From Ekhidna sp. (GTDB lineage: Bacteria > Bacteroidota > Bacteroidia > Cytophagales > Cyclobacteriaceae), in assembly GCA_028821635.1 (NCBI GenBank), contig JAPPDO010000321.1:1-6944 (forward strand): a stretch of 6,944 bases of DNA, given 5' to 3'. A program made the position numbers and the translations under genes. The notes beneath the pieces were generated by a model that had not been told where the DNA came from, made no database searches, and saw only the letters and a list, made by a program, of their open reading frames with translations. Of this stretch, positions 5,471 to 6,944 are shown piece after piece; within the stretch, counting starts at the first letter, position 1; the number at the start of each line of letters is the position of its first letter.

Positions 5471-6944
5471 ATGGAGGAGAGTAAGAAGTCGCTCAATTTC
5501 ATTGAGCAGATGATTGAGAAAGACCTGCAAGAGGGCAAACATAAAACGGTTGTCTCCCGATTTCCTCCCGAGCCAAACGGTTATCTCCATATTGGACATG
5601 CAAAGTCTATTTGTCTAAACTTTGGTTTAGCTGAAAAATATGGGGGAAAATGCAATCTGCGATTCGACGACACGAATCCGGAGAAAGAAGAAAGGAAGTA
5701 CGTAGAATCAATAAAAGACAACATCCGATGGCTCGGGTTTGATTGGGGAGATCGGGAATACTACGCCTCAGATTATTTTGATCAACTCTACGCTTGGGCC
5801 ATAAACCTCATAGAAAAAAGTAAAGCATACGTTGATGATCTTCCAGCCGAAGAATTCAATAAGCTCAAAGGAACTCCTACTCAGCCGGGAACTCCGGGAC
5901 CCTATCGGGGTAGGTCTGTCAAAGCGAATTTAGACCTATTCTCCCGCATGAAAGCAGGGGAATTTAAAGATGGCGAGAGGGTACTGCGAGCTAAGATCGA
6001 CCTATCCTCACCCAACATGCACATGAGAGATCCTATTTTATACCGAATTAAGCACGTCGATCATCATCGGACAGGTAGTGAATGGTGCATTTATCCTACT
6101 TATTACATGGCTCACGGACAATCCTATTCTATTGAGCGTATTACGCACTCACTATGTACGCTTGAATTTGAGGTTCATCGACCGCTTTATGAGTGGCTTA
6201 TTGAAAACTTAGCGATTTATCCCTCCAAACAAACCGAGTTTGCACGCCTGAATCTGAGCTATACGGTAGTCAGCAAGCGGCAGTTGCGTGAATTAGTAGA
6301 ATCAGGCCATGTCAACGGGTGGGACGACCCGAGGATGCCAACTATTTCCGGTATAAAGCGAAGAGGCTTTACTCCGGAAGCCATCAGAAAGTTCGCTGAT
6401 ACTATCGGAGTAGCCAAAAGAAATGGACTTACGGATGTCGCCGTTCTTGAGCATGCCGTAAGAGAAGACCTCAATAAAAAAGCAGACCGAGTTTTTGGAA
6501 TACTGAATCCGCTCAAAGTAGTCATTACTAACTGGCCCGGAAACAAAACAGAAACGGTAATGGCTGTCAACAACCCGGAAGACCCCTCTGCCGGCACAAG
6601 AGAAGTACCATTTACGCAAGAAATCTACATAGATCGGGAAGACTTTATGGAGACTCCCCCAAGTCCCAAAAAGTGGTTTCGTCTAGGCCCTGACAGAGAA
6701 GTGCGCCTAAAGTTTGCCTATATCATCAAGTGTACGGGTTATGAAAAAGCAGAACATGGAAAGATTGAGAAACTTTATGCTGAGTATGATCCAAAAACAA
6801 AGAGTGGTCAGGATACCAGTGGGAAAAAGGTAAAAGGAACCATAGGGTGGGTTTCTGCCCCCAATGCCGTAAAGGCGGAGATTAGGATGTATGAAAAACT
6901 GTTTACGACAGAAAACATGAGTACAATAAACGATGATTTTAAAA
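5471..6944 (+). CDS. glnS: Glutaminyl-tRNA synthetase GlnRS (3' end outside window)
   Basis: GlnRS charges tRNA-Gln with glutamine in the cytoplasm, using ATP. The first 491 residues are visible of roughly 550 expected. The class I signature PPEPNGYLHIGHAKSI (32-47) contains HIGH at 40-43. RFDDTNP (64-70) and the GlnRS-type KMSKS equivalent VVSKR (266-270) are present. WDDPRMPTISGIKRRGFTPE follows soon after, and the anticodon-binding beta-barrel region (EVPFTQEIYIDREDF, RLGPDREVRLK) is nearly complete. The N-terminus (NFIEQMIEKDL...GKHKTVVSRFPP) aligns from memory with E. coli GlnRS, fixing the start at 5471. No Shine-Dalgarno lies upstream. The strongest purine run, GGAGGAG, is inside the first codons. 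Codons look ordinary and the frame is unbroken. It is a core gene transcribed away from the upstream remnant and unrelated in function to the restriction block. Confidence 0.98.
   Translation, partial: MEESKKSLNFIEQMIEKDLQEGKHKTVVSRFPPEPNGYLHIGHAKSICLNFGLAEKYGGKCNLRFDDTNPEKEERKYVESIKDNIRWLGFDWGDREYYASDYFDQLYAWAINLIEKSKAYVDDLPAEEFNKLKGTPTQPGTPGPYRGRSVKANLDLFSRMKAGEFKDGERVLRAKIDLSSPNMHMRDPILYRIKHVDHHRTGSEWCIYPTYYMAHGQSYSIERITHSLCTLEFEVHRPLYEWLIENLAIYPSKQTEFARLNLSYTVVSKRQLRELVESGHVNGWDDPRMPTISGIKRRGFTPEAIRKFADTIGVAKRNGLTDVAVLEHAVREDLNKKADRVFGILNPLKVVITNWPGNKTETVMAVNNPEDPSAGTREVPFTQEIYIDREDFMETPPSPKKWFRLGPDREVRLKFAYIIKCTGYEKAEHGKIEKLYAEYDPKTKSGQDTSGKKVKGTIGWVSAPNAVKAEIRMYEKLFTTENMSTINDDFK

Noticed and set aside
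6259..6619. Two overlapping - strand frames of about 105-112 residues
   Set aside because: Antisense shadows of glnS, whose + strand frame is continuous and strongly conserved here.

Overview
The window looks like a piece of a Bacteroidota chromosome. It is AT-rich, starts mostly lack Shine-Dalgarno sequences, a TAnnTTTG-type -7 box precedes glnS, and a GxxExxY gene is bordered by AATCA/TTCAGACAA-type repeats, which from memory is common in that phylum. Lineage below phylum cannot be judged from the sequence.

Positions 1-3929 hold the 3' part of a type I restriction-modification locus, all on the + strand. In order they are the C-terminal part of hsdS (its second target recognition domain and end region, cut by the window start), a GxxExxY (PD-(D/E)XK-type) protein, a small ABC-type ATPase whose C-terminus carries the Arg-Glu-His set of PrrC-type anticodon nucleases, and a full-length hsdM. 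No hsdR is present; if the locus is complete it lies upstream. A hairpin right after hsdM probably ends the transcript. By analogy with E. coli PrrC, the ATPase/nuclease would be held silent by the restriction enzyme and released to cut tRNA when a phage disables it. This is inference from sequence motifs and context.

Direct repeats mark the joints of this block. An 86/87-bp repeat lies in frame inside hsdS just before the second target domain (1-86) and again just after the hsdS stop (695-781). Its final 16 nt recurs a third time between the GxxExxY gene and the ATPase, ending one base before the ATPase start codon. The layout suggests that target-domain and GxxExxY segments are joined through shared repeats.

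Positions 3930-5443 contain no convincing intact gene. The first part (3938-4560) is rich in inverted repeats. The next part (4585-5159, - strand) reads as a decayed coding region with two frame breaks. The rest is low-complexity spacer.

From 5471 to the window end runs the housekeeping gene glnS (glutaminyl-tRNA synthetase), + strand, complete at its N-terminus and cut by the window end. The accessory defence block therefore sits beside a core chromosomal gene.
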